A DNA stretch of 64,000 nucleotides from Paenarthrobacter ilicis (GTDB lineage Bacteria > Actinomycetota > Actinomycetes > Actinomycetales > Micrococcaceae): the NCBI RefSeq assembly GCF_016907545.1, contig NZ_JAFBCD010000001.1, positions 806,001 to 870,000 of the forward strand. Direction: 5' to 3'. The notes under the pieces were generated by a model, which was not told the origin of the DNA, made no database searches, and was given only the letters and a program-made list of their open reading frames with translations. A program made the translations under genes and the position numbers. This document shows positions 31,678-39,883 of this stretch, piece by piece (positions within the stretch are counted from its first letter, which is position 1; every line of letters starts with the position of its first letter).

Positions 31678-33089
31678 TCGTCCGAGTCCGGGTACTCGTC
31701 CTCGTCGTCATAACGGCCGGATTCTTCGACCTCGACCTCAAGGATCTTCAACAGCTCCGTGTCGGGATTCAGCATGATCGCGGCCTCGTCACGACGATGC
31801 TGCAGAACCGAATCCAGGTAGCTCTGCACGGTCTCGGCCAAAGGAACGTAGCGGTCCTGCTTCTGGCTCATGTACCAGCGGTGCTCCAGGACCTCGTGGA
31901 CAACTTCCGCCGGCTCCAGCTTTCCGGCCAAGTGACGCGGAATGGAGCGCACAATGGGCTCGAAGATCTGGCTGACCCAGATGTGGGCGCTGATCTCCTC
32001 ATCCAGCTCCGGATTGTTATCCGCTCGGAACTGGTCCATGTCGTTGAGCAGGCGGCGGGCCTGGTTCTCCTGGGCGTCCAGCCCGGTGAGGCGCAGCAGC
32101 CGCCGCTGGTGGTGGCCCGCGTCCACCACCTTGGGCTGAAGCTGGATGGTGGAGCCGTCCGCCGTGGTCTTGATGGCGTACTCTTCAACGTCAAAACCGA
32201 GCTCGTTGAGGCGACGGATACGGGCAGCCACCCGCCAGCGTTCGCCGAGTTCGAAGGACTCCTTCTCCGTCAGCTCAGTCCAGAGCCGCCGGTAGCTGTC
32301 CATGATCAACTCGCTGGTGGCTACAGGATCCACCTTCTCCTCGATCAGCCCGCCGTCCAGCAGGTCCATGAGCTCACCGGCGATGTTCACCCGGGCAATT
32401 TCAAGATCGTACTCACGCTGGCCCATGGAGAGATCCGGGTAGAGCTCGCCCGTTTCCGCGTCCACCAGGTAAGCGGCGAACGCGCCGGCATCACGGCGAA
32501 ACAGGGTGTTGGACAGCGAAACGTCGCCCCAGTAGAACCCCACAAGGTGCAGGCGCACCAGCAGCAGCGCCTGCGCGTCGATCAAGCGGGTCAGGGTGTC
32601 CTTGCGCAGCATCTGCGAGAACAACGCACGGTACGGCATGGAGAACTTCAGGTGCCGGGTAACCAGCACAGGATTCAAGGGACGCCCGTCCGCGGTGGTG
32701 CGGCCGGTGATGACGGCTACCGGCTCCACGCAGGGAACGTCCAACCGTGCCAGCTTCCGGAGCATGTGGTACTCGTGGCGGGCAACGTGCTCGGAGGTTT
32801 CCTTGATGGCAATGACCGAGCCGCCGAGGTGGGCAAAGCGCACAATGTGCCGGGAAATACCACGGGGTAGGGCCGCCAGGTTTTCAGTGGGCCAGTCCTC
32901 CAGTGCAATGTGCCACGGCAGGTCCAGCAGTTCAGGATCGGCTGCAGCGGCCGTGATGTTCAGCGAACCGATCACACTGGCCGGGGGTGCGGTGTCCTGC
33001 GCGCTGGCTGCCTCAGTCCTGGGGAGCTTGCCGATCTGCCCGTAGTCGGTGGGTTCGTCGTGCCACTGGGCTCCGTTTTGCTCGCTCAT
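31674..33089 (-). CDS. DUF4032 protein with kinase-like N-terminal half
   Basis: A 471-residue cytoplasmic protein. The first half resembles lipopolysaccharide-kinase-like folds: RHEYHMLRKL, LVTRHLKFSMPYRAL and the HxD/N-like segment LHLVGFYWGDVSLSNTLF with a following YLVDAETGE. The C-terminal half is the DUF4032 domain, rich in acidic and basic helices, ending in an acidic tail. Function is not known. Its ATG overlaps the stop of the hexosaminidase gene as ATGA, so the two are translationally coupled, which hints at a role linked to cell-wall or amino-sugar turnover. Confidence 0.8.
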   Translation of the reverse strand: MSEQNGAQWHDEPTDYGQIGKLPRTEAASAQDTAPPASVIGSLNITAAAADPELLDLPWHIALEDWPTENLAALPRGISRHIVRFAHLGGSVIAIKETSEHVARHEYHMLRKLARLDVPCVEPVAVITGRTTADGRPLNPVLVTRHLKFSMPYRALFSQMLRKDTLTRLIDAQALLLVRLHLVGFYWGDVSLSNTLFRRDAGAFAAYLVDAETGELYPDLSMGQREYDLEIARVNIAGELMDLLDGGLIEEKVDPVATSELIMDSYRRLWTELTEKESFELGERWRVAARIRRLNELGFDVEEYAIKTTADGSTIQLQPKVVDAGHHQRRLLRLTGLDAQENQARRLLNDMDQFRADNNPELDEEISAHIWVSQIFEPIVRSIPRHLAGKLEPAEVVHEVLEHRWYMSQKQDRYVPLAETVQSYLDSVLQHRRDEAAIMLNPDTELLKILEVEVEESGRYDDEDEYPDSDD

Positions 33090-34693
33090 GCCTCAATTGT
33101 TCCGTACTTGGAGTCGGAGGCGGTCATTTGCCCGGGGAATGGCCATTCAGGCTGGGCGGACCAGTCGACGTCGGGCGCTTCCTGGAAGGTGACCCCCTGG
33201 TTGGTGAGGCGCTCGCCGAACGCACCCAGCCGACGTCGGAAGTCACCTCCGTTCCGCAGTTCCTGACCGGACCAGCCCACTTCAGCCAAGGAGATGGCGC
33301 GCGGGAAGAGGAGCCATTGGGCCTGGTGGTTGTTGCGGACGGTTTCGGACCACAGCGGGCCCTCGACGCCGAGGATCCGGCTGTCATGAAGTCCGCCTTG
33401 GGCGGGGTCCCAGTTGTAGTACTCGGACCAGGTGAAGGGCCCGCCCTCCACCCAGGACAATCCCACAGGGCTCTCCGGCGAGTACTTCTGGTCCAGGTAG
33501 GTATTGGCGGCCGGGGACATGATGACCCTGGCTCCGGCCTCCGCCTGCTTCACGGTGTTGGTGAACTCTCCGTGCCAGTACTGCACCACGGCGCCCTCCG
33601 GAAGCTCGACGGCGGCGAACTCGTTCCAGCCCACCACGCCCTTGCCGGTGGCGGCGGCAATCCGGACGAATTGCTGAACCATGTCCACGTAGTCGTCGTG
33701 GCCGGTGACGTGGGCTTCATCCCCGCCGATGTGGAGGTAGGGTCCATCAGTCATGGCCGCAAGCTGGTGGAGGACTTCGCGGGCAAACTCGTAGGTAGCG
33801 GGGAGGCCGGCGGTGAGGGTTGACCAACCAACCTCGGCGGTGGTGCTCATGGGCTTGGCCAGGCCATCGGGGTTCAGCTGCGGAATCGCGGCGAGGGCAG
33901 CGTTGACGTGTCCTGGGAGATCGATTTCCGGCACCACCAACACGTTCCTGTCCGCGGCATAGGCCTGGATGTCCCTGAAATCCTGCTGCGTGTAGAACCC
34001 CTGGTTGCCGCGGGGAGGGAGTGCTGTTGGCACTTCCACGGCGCCGGTACCGCCCAGCGCGGTCAGCTGGGAGTAGTCCAGGCCGGACGGGTTGCGCTCA
34101 GCACCGGGATCGTGGATTTCGATGCGCCACGCTTGATCGTCCGTGAGATGCAGGTGCAGGGCATTGAGTTTGAACTGGACCATGACGTCGATCTGTTGCT
34201 TCACCTCAGCCACGGTGAAGAAGCTGCGCGCAACATCCAGCATCAGCCCGCGGTAGGCGAACCGCGGTGCGTCCGCGATCTGGACGGCGGGAATCACCCA
34301 CGCGTCGTCCGCGCCGGAGTCTGCACCGTGGCCCCGGCTCCCGGACTCGATGGCCGCGGGGAAGAGTTGCCGCAGCGTCTGCATCCCGTTGAAGAGTCCA
34401 GCGGGTGTGGAGGCTGTGAGGCGGACGCCCTCCCGGGTGACGCTGAGCGCGTACGCTTCAGGGCCGCCGTCGGACGCGTCCTCCAGGGCGAGGGTGATGT
34501 CCCCCGGCGTGGCGTCCCCGGTGACGGGGAGTCCGAAGCCCGTGCCCCGGCGCAGAAATTCAGCCAGTTGTTCTGCCACCTGCGCGGCCTCCGCCGGCGC
34601 GGCGATGCGGGCTGTGGGGGAGAGCGTAAAACCCGGACCGTCCGCAAGTTCAACGTGGGAGGGCCGCGGGATCAAAGTATCCGTCGTGTGCAT
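33086..34693 (-). CDS. Beta-N-acetylhexosaminidase, GH20
   Basis: Removes terminal N-acetylhexosamine from chitin or peptidoglycan fragments. The 535-residue protein has a GH20b N-terminal domain, then the GH20 barrel: YRGLMLDVARSFFTV, LHLHLTDDQAWRIEI and the catalytic Asp-Glu pair in YLHIGGDEAHVTGHDDY. No signal peptide is visible, suggesting action on imported fragments or an atypical export route. It is transcribed with DUF4032 and separated from the ABC ATPase by a terminator-like hairpin. Confidence 0.93.
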   Translation of the reverse strand: MHTTDTLIPRPSHVELADGPGFTLSPTARIAAPAEAAQVAEQLAEFLRRGTGFGLPVTGDATPGDITLALEDASDGGPEAYALSVTREGVRLTASTPAGLFNGMQTLRQLFPAAIESGSRGHGADSGADDAWVIPAVQIADAPRFAYRGLMLDVARSFFTVAEVKQQIDVMVQFKLNALHLHLTDDQAWRIEIHDPGAERNPSGLDYSQLTALGGTGAVEVPTALPPRGNQGFYTQQDFRDIQAYAADRNVLVVPEIDLPGHVNAALAAIPQLNPDGLAKPMSTTAEVGWSTLTAGLPATYEFAREVLHQLAAMTDGPYLHIGGDEAHVTGHDDYVDMVQQFVRIAAATGKGVVGWNEFAAVELPEGAVVQYWHGEFTNTVKQAEAGARVIMSPAANTYLDQKYSPESPVGLSWVEGGPFTWSEYYNWDPAQGGLHDSRILGVEGPLWSETVRNNHQAQWLLFPRAISLAEVGWSGQELRNGGDFRRRLGAFGERLTNQGVTFQEAPDVDWSAQPEWPFPGQMTASDSKYGTIEA

Positions 34694-34725
34694 GCTGCTC
34701 TTTCGCGGGAGTTGGTTAACGCGGG

Positions 34726-34755
34726 AGCGGCCCGACCGGGAAGGGTCGGGCCGCT
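34726..34755 (-). terminator. Terminator downstream of the ABC ATPase gene
   Basis: AGCGGCCCGACC and GGTCGGGCCGCT make a perfect 12-bp stem with a 6-nt loop, 31 nt past the stop of the ATPase gene on the minus strand. Confidence 0.7.
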
Positions 34756-34785
34756 GTCACAATGCGGAAGTGGTGCAGGTGGGTA

Positions 34786-35868
34786 TTAGTCGCCCAGGCG
34801 GAGACCGGTCTTGGTGTCGAACAGGTGCACGTGGCCGGACTGCGGACGGACGAAGATGGACTCGCCCTTCATCGGGGGACGGCGGCCGTCTACGCGGGCA
34901 ACGATGTCGTGGCTCTTGCCATCAAGGATGGTGTGGCCGTAGACGTAAGCGTCGGCGCCGAGTTCTTCAACAACGTCGACCTCAACCTGGAGGCCTTCGC
35001 CGTTGCCAACCGTCTCGAGGTCTTCCGGACGCGAGCCAACGGTAACCGTCTGGCCGTGTGCTTCCTGGAGGACATCGCGCGGCACGGGGTAAACCGTTCC
35101 GCCGAACTGAACGCCGCCGTCAACAACGGGCAGTTCCAGAAGGTTCATGGCCGGGGAGCCGATGAAGCCGGCTACGAAGACGTTCTGCGGGCGGTCGTAC
35201 AGGTTGCGCGGGGTGTCAACCTGCTGCAGCAGTCCGTCCTTCAGCACAGCCACGCGGTCACCCATGGTCATGGCCTCAACTTGGTCGTGCGTCACGTAAA
35301 CCGTGGTGACGCCCAGGCGGCGCGTCAGGGATGCGATCTGCGTACGGGTCTGAACGCGGAGCTTGGCATCAAGGTTGGAAAGCGGCTCATCCATGAGGAA
35401 GACCTGGGGGTTACGGACGATTGCGCGGCCCATGGCAACACGCTGGCGCTGACCACCGGAGAGTGCCTTCGGCTTGCGGTCCAAGTACTGCTCAAGGTCA
35501 AGGAGCTTGGCGGCTTCGCGGACACGCTCAGCGCGCTCTTCCTTGGAGATGCCGGCGATCTTCAGGGCGAAGCCCATGTTGTCAGCCACGGTCATGTGTG
35601 GGTACAGGGCGTAGTTCTGGAAGACCATTGCGATGTCGCGGTCCTTCGGCGGAACGTCGGTGACGTCGCGGTCGCCAATCAGGATGCGGCCGGCGTTGAC
35701 GTCCTCAAGGCCTGCGAGCATGCGCAGGGAGGTGGACTTACCGCAACCGGAGGGTCCAACGAGGACCAGGAATTCGCCATCGGCGATGTCGATGTTGAGC
35801 TTATCGACGGCGGGCTTATCTGTGCCCGGGTACAGACGCGTAGCGTTATCAAAAGTAACTGTAGCCAC
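34786..35868 (-). CDS. ugpC: Multi-sugar ABC transporter ATP-binding protein (UgpC/MsmK type)
   Basis: A 360-residue CUT1-family ATPase with Walker A LVGPSGCGKSTSLRML, signature LSGGQRQRVAMGRAI, Walker B QVFLMDEPLSNLD and a C-terminal OB-fold regulatory domain. No permease or binding protein lies next to it, so it probably serves several sugar importers encoded elsewhere, as MsmK and MsiK do. The GTG at 35868 has GAAGGGA at 9-nt spacing and gives the usual N-terminus ATVTFDNATRLYPG; the longer ORF begins in the leader. A strong promoter and two Crp-like sites precede it. Confidence 0.92.
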   Translation of the reverse strand: MATVTFDNATRLYPGTDKPAVDKLNIDIADGEFLVLVGPSGCGKSTSLRMLAGLEDVNAGRILIGDRDVTDVPPKDRDIAMVFQNYALYPHMTVADNMGFALKIAGISKEERAERVREAAKLLDLEQYLDRKPKALSGGQRQRVAMGRAIVRNPQVFLMDEPLSNLDAKLRVQTRTQIASLTRRLGVTTVYVTHDQVEAMTMGDRVAVLKDGLLQQVDTPRNLYDRPQNVFVAGFIGSPAMNLLELPVVDGGVQFGGTVYPVPRDVLQEAHGQTVTVGSRPEDLETVGNGEGLQVEVDVVEELGADAYVYGHTILDGKSHDIVARVDGRRPPMKGESIFVRPQSGHVHLFDTKTGLRLGD

Positions 35869-35940
35869 AGTTATCAATCCCTTCACCGGCAGGTACGTGC
35901 CGGACGATCCGTAGTGAATGGTTCATTTTCTTCAGTTGAA

Positions 35941-35963
35941 CTCCCCGGCCTGGGGCCGGGGAG
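35941..35963 (-). other. Hairpin in the ATPase gene leader
   Basis: CTCCCCGGCC and GGCCGGGGAG form a perfect 10-bp stem with a 3-nt loop, 73 nt before the GTG and inside the expected 5' untranslated region. No T-tract follows, so it is more likely an mRNA stability or attenuation element than a simple terminator. Confidence 0.5.
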
Positions 35964-35986
35964 GATCGTGTGACACCGCACGGTAC

Positions 35987-36002
35987 TGTGCGTCACATCA
36001 CA
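35987..36002. promoter_or_regulatory. Crp/GlxR-like site 1
   Basis: TGTGC-N6-TCACA matches the TGTGA-N6-TCACA consensus at 9 of 10 arm positions. It lies just downstream of the expected transcription start. Confidence 0.45.
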
Positions 36003-36019
36003 TTCAAGAGTATGTCAGA

Positions 36020-36048
36020 TTTATAGCCAAACCACCTAAATGTTACAA
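36020..36048 (-). promoter_or_regulatory. Promoter of the ABC ATPase gene
   Basis: On the minus strand TTGTAA (36043-36048) and TATAAA (36020-36025) with 17-bp spacing. The start is expected near 36013, giving a leader of about 145 nt. Confidence 0.6.
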
Positions 36049-36056
36049 ACGTCACA
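36041..36056. promoter_or_regulatory. Crp/GlxR-like site 2 overlapping the -35
   Basis: TGTTA-N6-TCACA matches the Crp-family consensus at 9 of 10 arm positions and covers the -35 hexamer of the minus-strand promoter. A separate perfect palindrome GTGATGCATCAC lies at 36060-36071. Confidence 0.45.
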
Positions 36057-36075
36057 GGTGTGATGCATCACGCTG

Positions 36076-36873
36076 CTAACCGGCTGAGGTCGCTTTGCGC
36101 CGTTCCCGCACCAACGTTTCCAACAATTCGGCCATGTGGACGGGCGCCTCAACGCGGTGCTCCGCCTGGGTGAAGTCCAGGCCAACCTTCACGCCAACGT
36201 CGTCGCCCAGGAGCCTGCCCAGGGCGTCCTCGTCCGTCACGTCATCCCCGGCGAACAGGATTGCCGTGGCCCCGATGGCTTGGCGGAGGAACTCCACGGC
36301 TTCTCCCTTCGACGCGTGCACAACGGAGGTTTCCAGAACGCGCTTGCCCGTCTTCAGGTACACGCCGGGATGGTTCTTGAGCGTGCGCGTTGCCGCTTCC
36401 ACAGCGTCCTCGGCAACGTCGTCGTCAGCCATCCTTGTGTGGAGGACCACGCCGGCAGGCTTGTCCTCCAGCAGCGTCCCGGGAGCGATCGCCACGATTT
36501 CCGCCAGGATTTCCCGGACCGAAGCCAGGGTGGACCGCTGCTGGTCGTCAAGCTCCAGTCCTTGGGAACCTTCCCCCAACCAGACCTCCGCCCCATGGCT
36601 GCCAACCAGCAGTGTCCCTGTCGGTGGGGAGGCTGCCAGCCGCAGGCTGTCCAGCGCGCGCCCGGAGATGAGTGCCGTCGTCGTGCGTGGAAGCGCGGCC
36701 AGCGCCTCCAATGCCGCAGCGGACCGCGGCAGGGGGCGGGCATCTTCTGCGCGATCCACCAAGGGGGAGAGTGTGCCATCGAAATCCAGCGCCACCAGGA
36801 GATGTTCGGTTCCCGCGATGCGGACAATCGCCTCCAGGAGTTCAGGCTTCAGGGATAGTTTCTCAGCTGTCAT
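36076..36873 (-). CDS. otsB: Trehalose-6-phosphate phosphatase OtsB
   Basis: Dephosphorylates trehalose 6-phosphate in the cytoplasm. The 265-residue HAD-superfamily protein has LLVALDFDGTLSPLVD (nucleophile Asp), ALISGRAL and the C-terminal motif LFAGDDVTDEDAL. The ATG at 36873 has AAGGTGG at about 6-nt spacing and overlaps the otsA stop by 11 nt; the longer reading frame into otsA is discounted. Confidence 0.94.
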   Translation of the reverse strand: MTAEKLSLKPELLEAIVRIAGTEHLLVALDFDGTLSPLVDRAEDARPLPRSAAALEALAALPRTTTALISGRALDSLRLAASPPTGTLLVGSHGAEVWLGEGSQGLELDDQQRSTLASVREILAEIVAIAPGTLLEDKPAGVVLHTRMADDDVAEDAVEAATRTLKNHPGVYLKTGKRVLETSVVHASKGEAVEFLRQAIGATAILFAGDDVTDEDALGRLLGDDVGVKVGLDFTQAEHRVEAPVHMAELLETLVRERRKATSAG

Positions 36874-38356
36874 CACGCACCACCTTTTCTTCCAGTGCCG
36901 CCAGGAACGCCGCCGACCAATGGTCAACATCGTGGTCCAGGATCTGCTTGCGCATCAGCTTCATGCGACGGCGCGCTTCCTTGGGATCCAGGGTGATGGC
37001 CTTGAGGACTGTCGACTTGAGGCCATCGATGTCGTGGGGATTGATCAGGAACGCCTGCTTGAGCTGATCGGCAGCGCCGGCGAACTCGCTGAGGACCAAC
37101 GCGCCGTCGTCGTTCTGGCGTGCGGTCACGTATTCCTTGGCCACAAGGTTCATGCCATCGCGCAGCGCGGTGACCAGCATGACGTCCGCCGCGAGGTACA
37201 GCGCGACCATTTCCTCCACCGGGTAGCTGTGGTGCAAGTAGCGCACCGCCGTGTTCTGGATGGTGTCGTAGGTGCCGTTGATGTGGCCCACGGTACCTTC
37301 GATTTCCTCACGCAGCAGCCGGTACTGCTCCACCCGTTCGCGGCTGGGACTCGCCACCTGGATGAGCGTGGCGTCCTCCACTTTGATGTGGCCGTCCGCC
37401 AGGAGTTCCTCGAAAGCCTTGAGGCGGTGCCGGATGCCCTTGGTGTAATCCAAGCGGTCCACGCCCAGGAGGATGGTTTTGGGGTTGCCCAGGTCCTTGC
37501 GGATCTGCCGGGCACGCTCAATGATATCCGGACGGTCTGCGAGCTCGCGGATCTGGGCGACATCGATGGAAATCGGGAAGGCCTGGGCCCGCGCGATGTG
37601 GGTGACCTGGCCGTTGGCGCCCTTGACGTGGACTTGCTGCTGCTTGACGCTCGCGCCCAGGAACCTGCGGGCCGATCTCATGAAGTTGCCGGCATCGCTG
37701 GGGCGCTGGAAGCCCAACAGGTCCGCGCCGAGCAGGCCGTCAATGATTTCGCGACGCCACGGGAGCTGCGCAAAGATCTCCGGCGGAGGGAACGGGATGT
37801 GGTTGAAGAAGCCGATCTTCAGGTCCGGGCGGGATTCGCGCAGAAGCCTCGGAACAAGCTGGAGCTGGTAGTCCTGGACCCACACCGTTGCGCCCTCGGA
37901 AGCGTGGCGGGTGACGGCGTCGGCAAACTTCCGGTTGACCTTGCGGTAGGAATCCCACCAGGTCCTGTGGAACTCGGGTGGCGCGATGACGTCGTGGTAA
38001 AGCGGCCAAATGGTCGCATTGGAGAAGCCCTCGTAAAACAGTTCAACGTCGTCGCTGCTGAGCTGGACCGGAAGCAGGTCCATGCCCTCGTGGCTGAACG
38101 GACGCACGGTTTCGTCGGGGGCGCCATGCCAACCCACCCACGCGCCGTCGCTCTTGGTCATCATGGGTGCCAGGGCCGTGACCAGGCCACCGGGTGAGCG
38201 GCGCCAGCCGCTTTCCTTGTTGTCATCGCTGATGCGATCAACGGGCAACCTGTTGGAAACCACCATGAAGTCGAACTTGGTTGCCGTGGGCTTCTTCGTG
38301 GGAGAAGCCCGGGTGCCTTGTTCGGCCTCGACTTTTTCGCTTGCCAAATCCTGCAT
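36863..38356 (-). CDS. otsA: Trehalose-6-phosphate synthase OtsA
   Basis: Transfers glucose from a nucleotide sugar to glucose 6-phosphate. The 497-residue GT20 protein has [63 protein letters not shown] and [14 protein letters not shown]. The ATG at 38356 has AGGGAG at a 5-nt spacing. An N-terminal extension of about 30 residues precedes the catalytic domain. With OtsB it makes trehalose, which TreS (3.6 kb) can channel into glucan. Confidence 0.95.
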   Translation of the reverse strand: MQDLASEKVEAEQGTRASPTKKPTATKFDFMVVSNRLPVDRISDDNKESGWRRSPGGLVTALAPMMTKSDGAWVGWHGAPDETVRPFSHEGMDLLPVQLSSDDVELFYEGFSNATIWPLYHDVIAPPEFHRTWWDSYRKVNRKFADAVTRHASEGATVWVQDYQLQLVPRLLRESRPDLKIGFFNHIPFPPPEIFAQLPWRREIIDGLLGADLLGFQRPSDAGNFMRSARRFLGASVKQQQVHVKGANGQVTHIARAQAFPISIDVAQIRELADRPDIIERARQIRKDLGNPKTILLGVDRLDYTKGIRHRLKAFEELLADGHIKVEDATLIQVASPSRERVEQYRLLREEIEGTVGHINGTYDTIQNTAVRYLHHSYPVEEMVALYLAADVMLVTALRDGMNLVAKEYVTARQNDDGALVLSEFAGAADQLKQAFLINPHDIDGLKSTVLKAITLDPKEARRRMKLMRKQILDHDVDHWSAAFLAALEEKVVRDDS

Positions 38357-38532
38357 CAATGCTCCCTAAGGTTGCTGTGATTCACCTCCCAGCCTACTAG
38401 CGGAATCTTCACAGCCACTTGATCGTTCAACAACCGGGCCAGGAAGTTGCGGTAAAACTCCAAGATCGCTCCCGTAAACTGTCCCCGTTGCCCCAAGCCA
38501 AACCCTGAGATGTCGAGTAACCCGAGGAACTG

Positions 38533-39411
38533 ATGAGCCCCGCAAACGAACCCCGCCTGTCAAAGGCTGAACGCACCGCCCAGGCACGGGAAAAGGCGCG
38601 CGCAATCCGCGAAGAGCAGTTGAAGAAGGAGAAGCGGAACAAGCTTCTTGTTGGCTGGGGCATTGTGGTTGCCGTCGTCGTCATCATCGCTGTTGTGGCG
38701 TTCGTGGTTGTGGGCAACGTCCAGAACAACGCGCCGATTGCAGACAACGGACCCACTCCCGCCAACGGCAACGTTCACGGCGGCGTGACCCTGCTGGCCA
38801 ACTCGGAGGTTGTAAAGTCCGATCCCGCTACCGTCAACGTGGCCGATGTTCCGGCACCGCAGGCCACCAAGCCCGCAACAGTCACCGTTCCCGGTGGCGA
38901 GGCCGAGGCCGGCAAGCCCGTCAAGGTCATTGCCTACATCGACTTCATTTGCCCGGTCTGCAAGCGTTTCGAGACCACCTACGGCGAGTCCCTGACCAGC
39001 CTGCGCAACGAGGGCAAAATCTCCCTCGAGTACCGCCCGCTTGGGTTCCTGGACCAGCAGTCCACCACCAACTACTCCTCGCGCGCAGCCAACGCCGCTG
39101 CCTGCGTTGTGAACACCTCCCCGGAAAAGTACGCGGACTTCTTCAACCTCCTCTTCGAGCGCCAGCCCGCCGAGGGCAGCGCGGGTATCTCGGACAAGGA
39201 CCTCAAGGCCATGGCCACTGAGGTGGGAGCGGCCAACATCGACTCCTGCGTCGACAGCAAGCAGTACCGCCCGTGGGTGAAGGTCGCCACGCAGGAAGCC
39301 GCCGCGATCGGCGTCACCGGTACCCCCACCGTCTTCATCGACGGCAAGCAGTGGGACGGCTCTACGGACCTGAACGCCGAGATCCAGACTGCCATTACGG
39401 CCAAAGGCTAA
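38533..39411 (+). CDS. Membrane-anchored DsbA-like thiol oxidoreductase
   Basis: A 292-residue protein with a basic, coiled-coil-prone N-terminus, one transmembrane segment (about residues 40-63) and an external thioredoxin-fold domain. The active site is CPVC (C140/C143, in DFICPVCKRFE), and the cis-proline loop is VTGTPTVFIDG. Such proteins form or isomerise disulfides in exported proteins of actinobacteria. A strong hairpin follows the stop. Confidence 0.9.
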   Translation: MSPANEPRLSKAERTAQAREKARAIREEQLKKEKRNKLLVGWGIVVAVVVIIAVVAFVVVGNVQNNAPIADNGPTPANGNVHGGVTLLANSEVVKSDPATVNVADVPAPQATKPATVTVPGGEAEAGKPVKVIAYIDFICPVCKRFETTYGESLTSLRNEGKISLEYRPLGFLDQQSTTNYSSRAANAAACVVNTSPEKYADFFNLLFERQPAEGSAGISDKDLKAMATEVGAANIDSCVDSKQYRPWVKVATQEAAAIGVTGTPTVFIDGKQWDGSTDLNAEIQTAITAKG

Positions 39412-39431
39412 CGCGAACCAAAAGTACGACG

Positions 39432-39467
39432 ACGGCCGGTCACCTTGATGTCAAGGTGGCCGGCCGT
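39432..39467 (+). terminator. Terminator after the DsbA-like gene
   Basis: ACGGCCGGTCACCTTGA and TCAAGGTGGCCGGCCGT pair along their length with one G-U wobble, followed by TTTGGTTT. Confidence 0.8.
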
Positions 39468-39580
39468 TTGGTTTAACCCCGGGCATTGAGGGCCGGAATT
39501 TCATTGTGGGGGATGGTCTGGGCTAACCTTGTGGAGCGCTGTTTTTGACGGCGCAGAACGGCTGAGACACCAGTCGTTTT

Positions 39581-39657
39581 GCCTCCTTAGCTCAGTTGGC
39601 CAGAGCACCGCTCTTGTAAAGCGGGGGTCGTCGGTTCGAATCCGACAGGGGGCTCCA
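39581..39657 (+). tRNA. tRNA-Thr (anticodon TGT)
   Basis: A complete cloverleaf: acceptor GCCTCCT/AGGGGGC, D-arm GCTC...GAGC, anticodon stem CCGCT/AGCGG around the loop CTTGTAA (anticodon TGT), and T-arm GTCGG-TTCGAAT-CCGAC. CCA is encoded at 39655-39657. Confidence 0.97.
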
Positions 39658-39659
39658 CG

Positions 39660-39703
39660 AACCCCTCCCTTCCGGTTGCTTTCCGGGAGTGGAGGGGTTT
39701 TTT
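39660..39703 (+). terminator. Terminator after tRNA-Thr
   Basis: AACCCCTCC (39660-39668) pairs with GGAGGGGTT (39691-39699), followed by a run of T. This is a classic intrinsic terminator, unusual in this window for having a real T-tract. Confidence 0.85.
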
Positions 39704-39818
39704 GTGTCTGAATGTTGCCTGTTGCTCCATAACGTCCCCAAGGCAGGGGCCGGCCGTCGTCACAATCCCCCACTTGGAGTTTCCGTCACCAGCTTCTCAA
39801 ATGAGCAATAACCGTCGA

Positions 39819-39852
39819 GCTATTTTGATTTAATGGCTAAAATCTAAATAGC
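39819..39852. promoter_or_regulatory. Long inverted repeat in front of the Fic gene
   Basis: GCTATTT-T-GATTT and AAATC-T-AAATAGC are complementary apart from one T-T mismatch, around an 8-nt centre. The repeat is AT-rich in a GC-rich genome, includes a possible -10 (TAAAAT) and ends 31 bp before the ATG. It is a likely operator, perhaps for the winged-helix tail of the Fic protein itself. Confidence 0.55.
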
Positions 39853-39883
39853 ACCACCCTTATTCAGACTTTTTGAGGATCCC

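Noticed and set aside
36095..38197. 700-codon plus-strand ORF
   Set aside because: It is antisense to otsA and otsB, which have full catalytic motifs.
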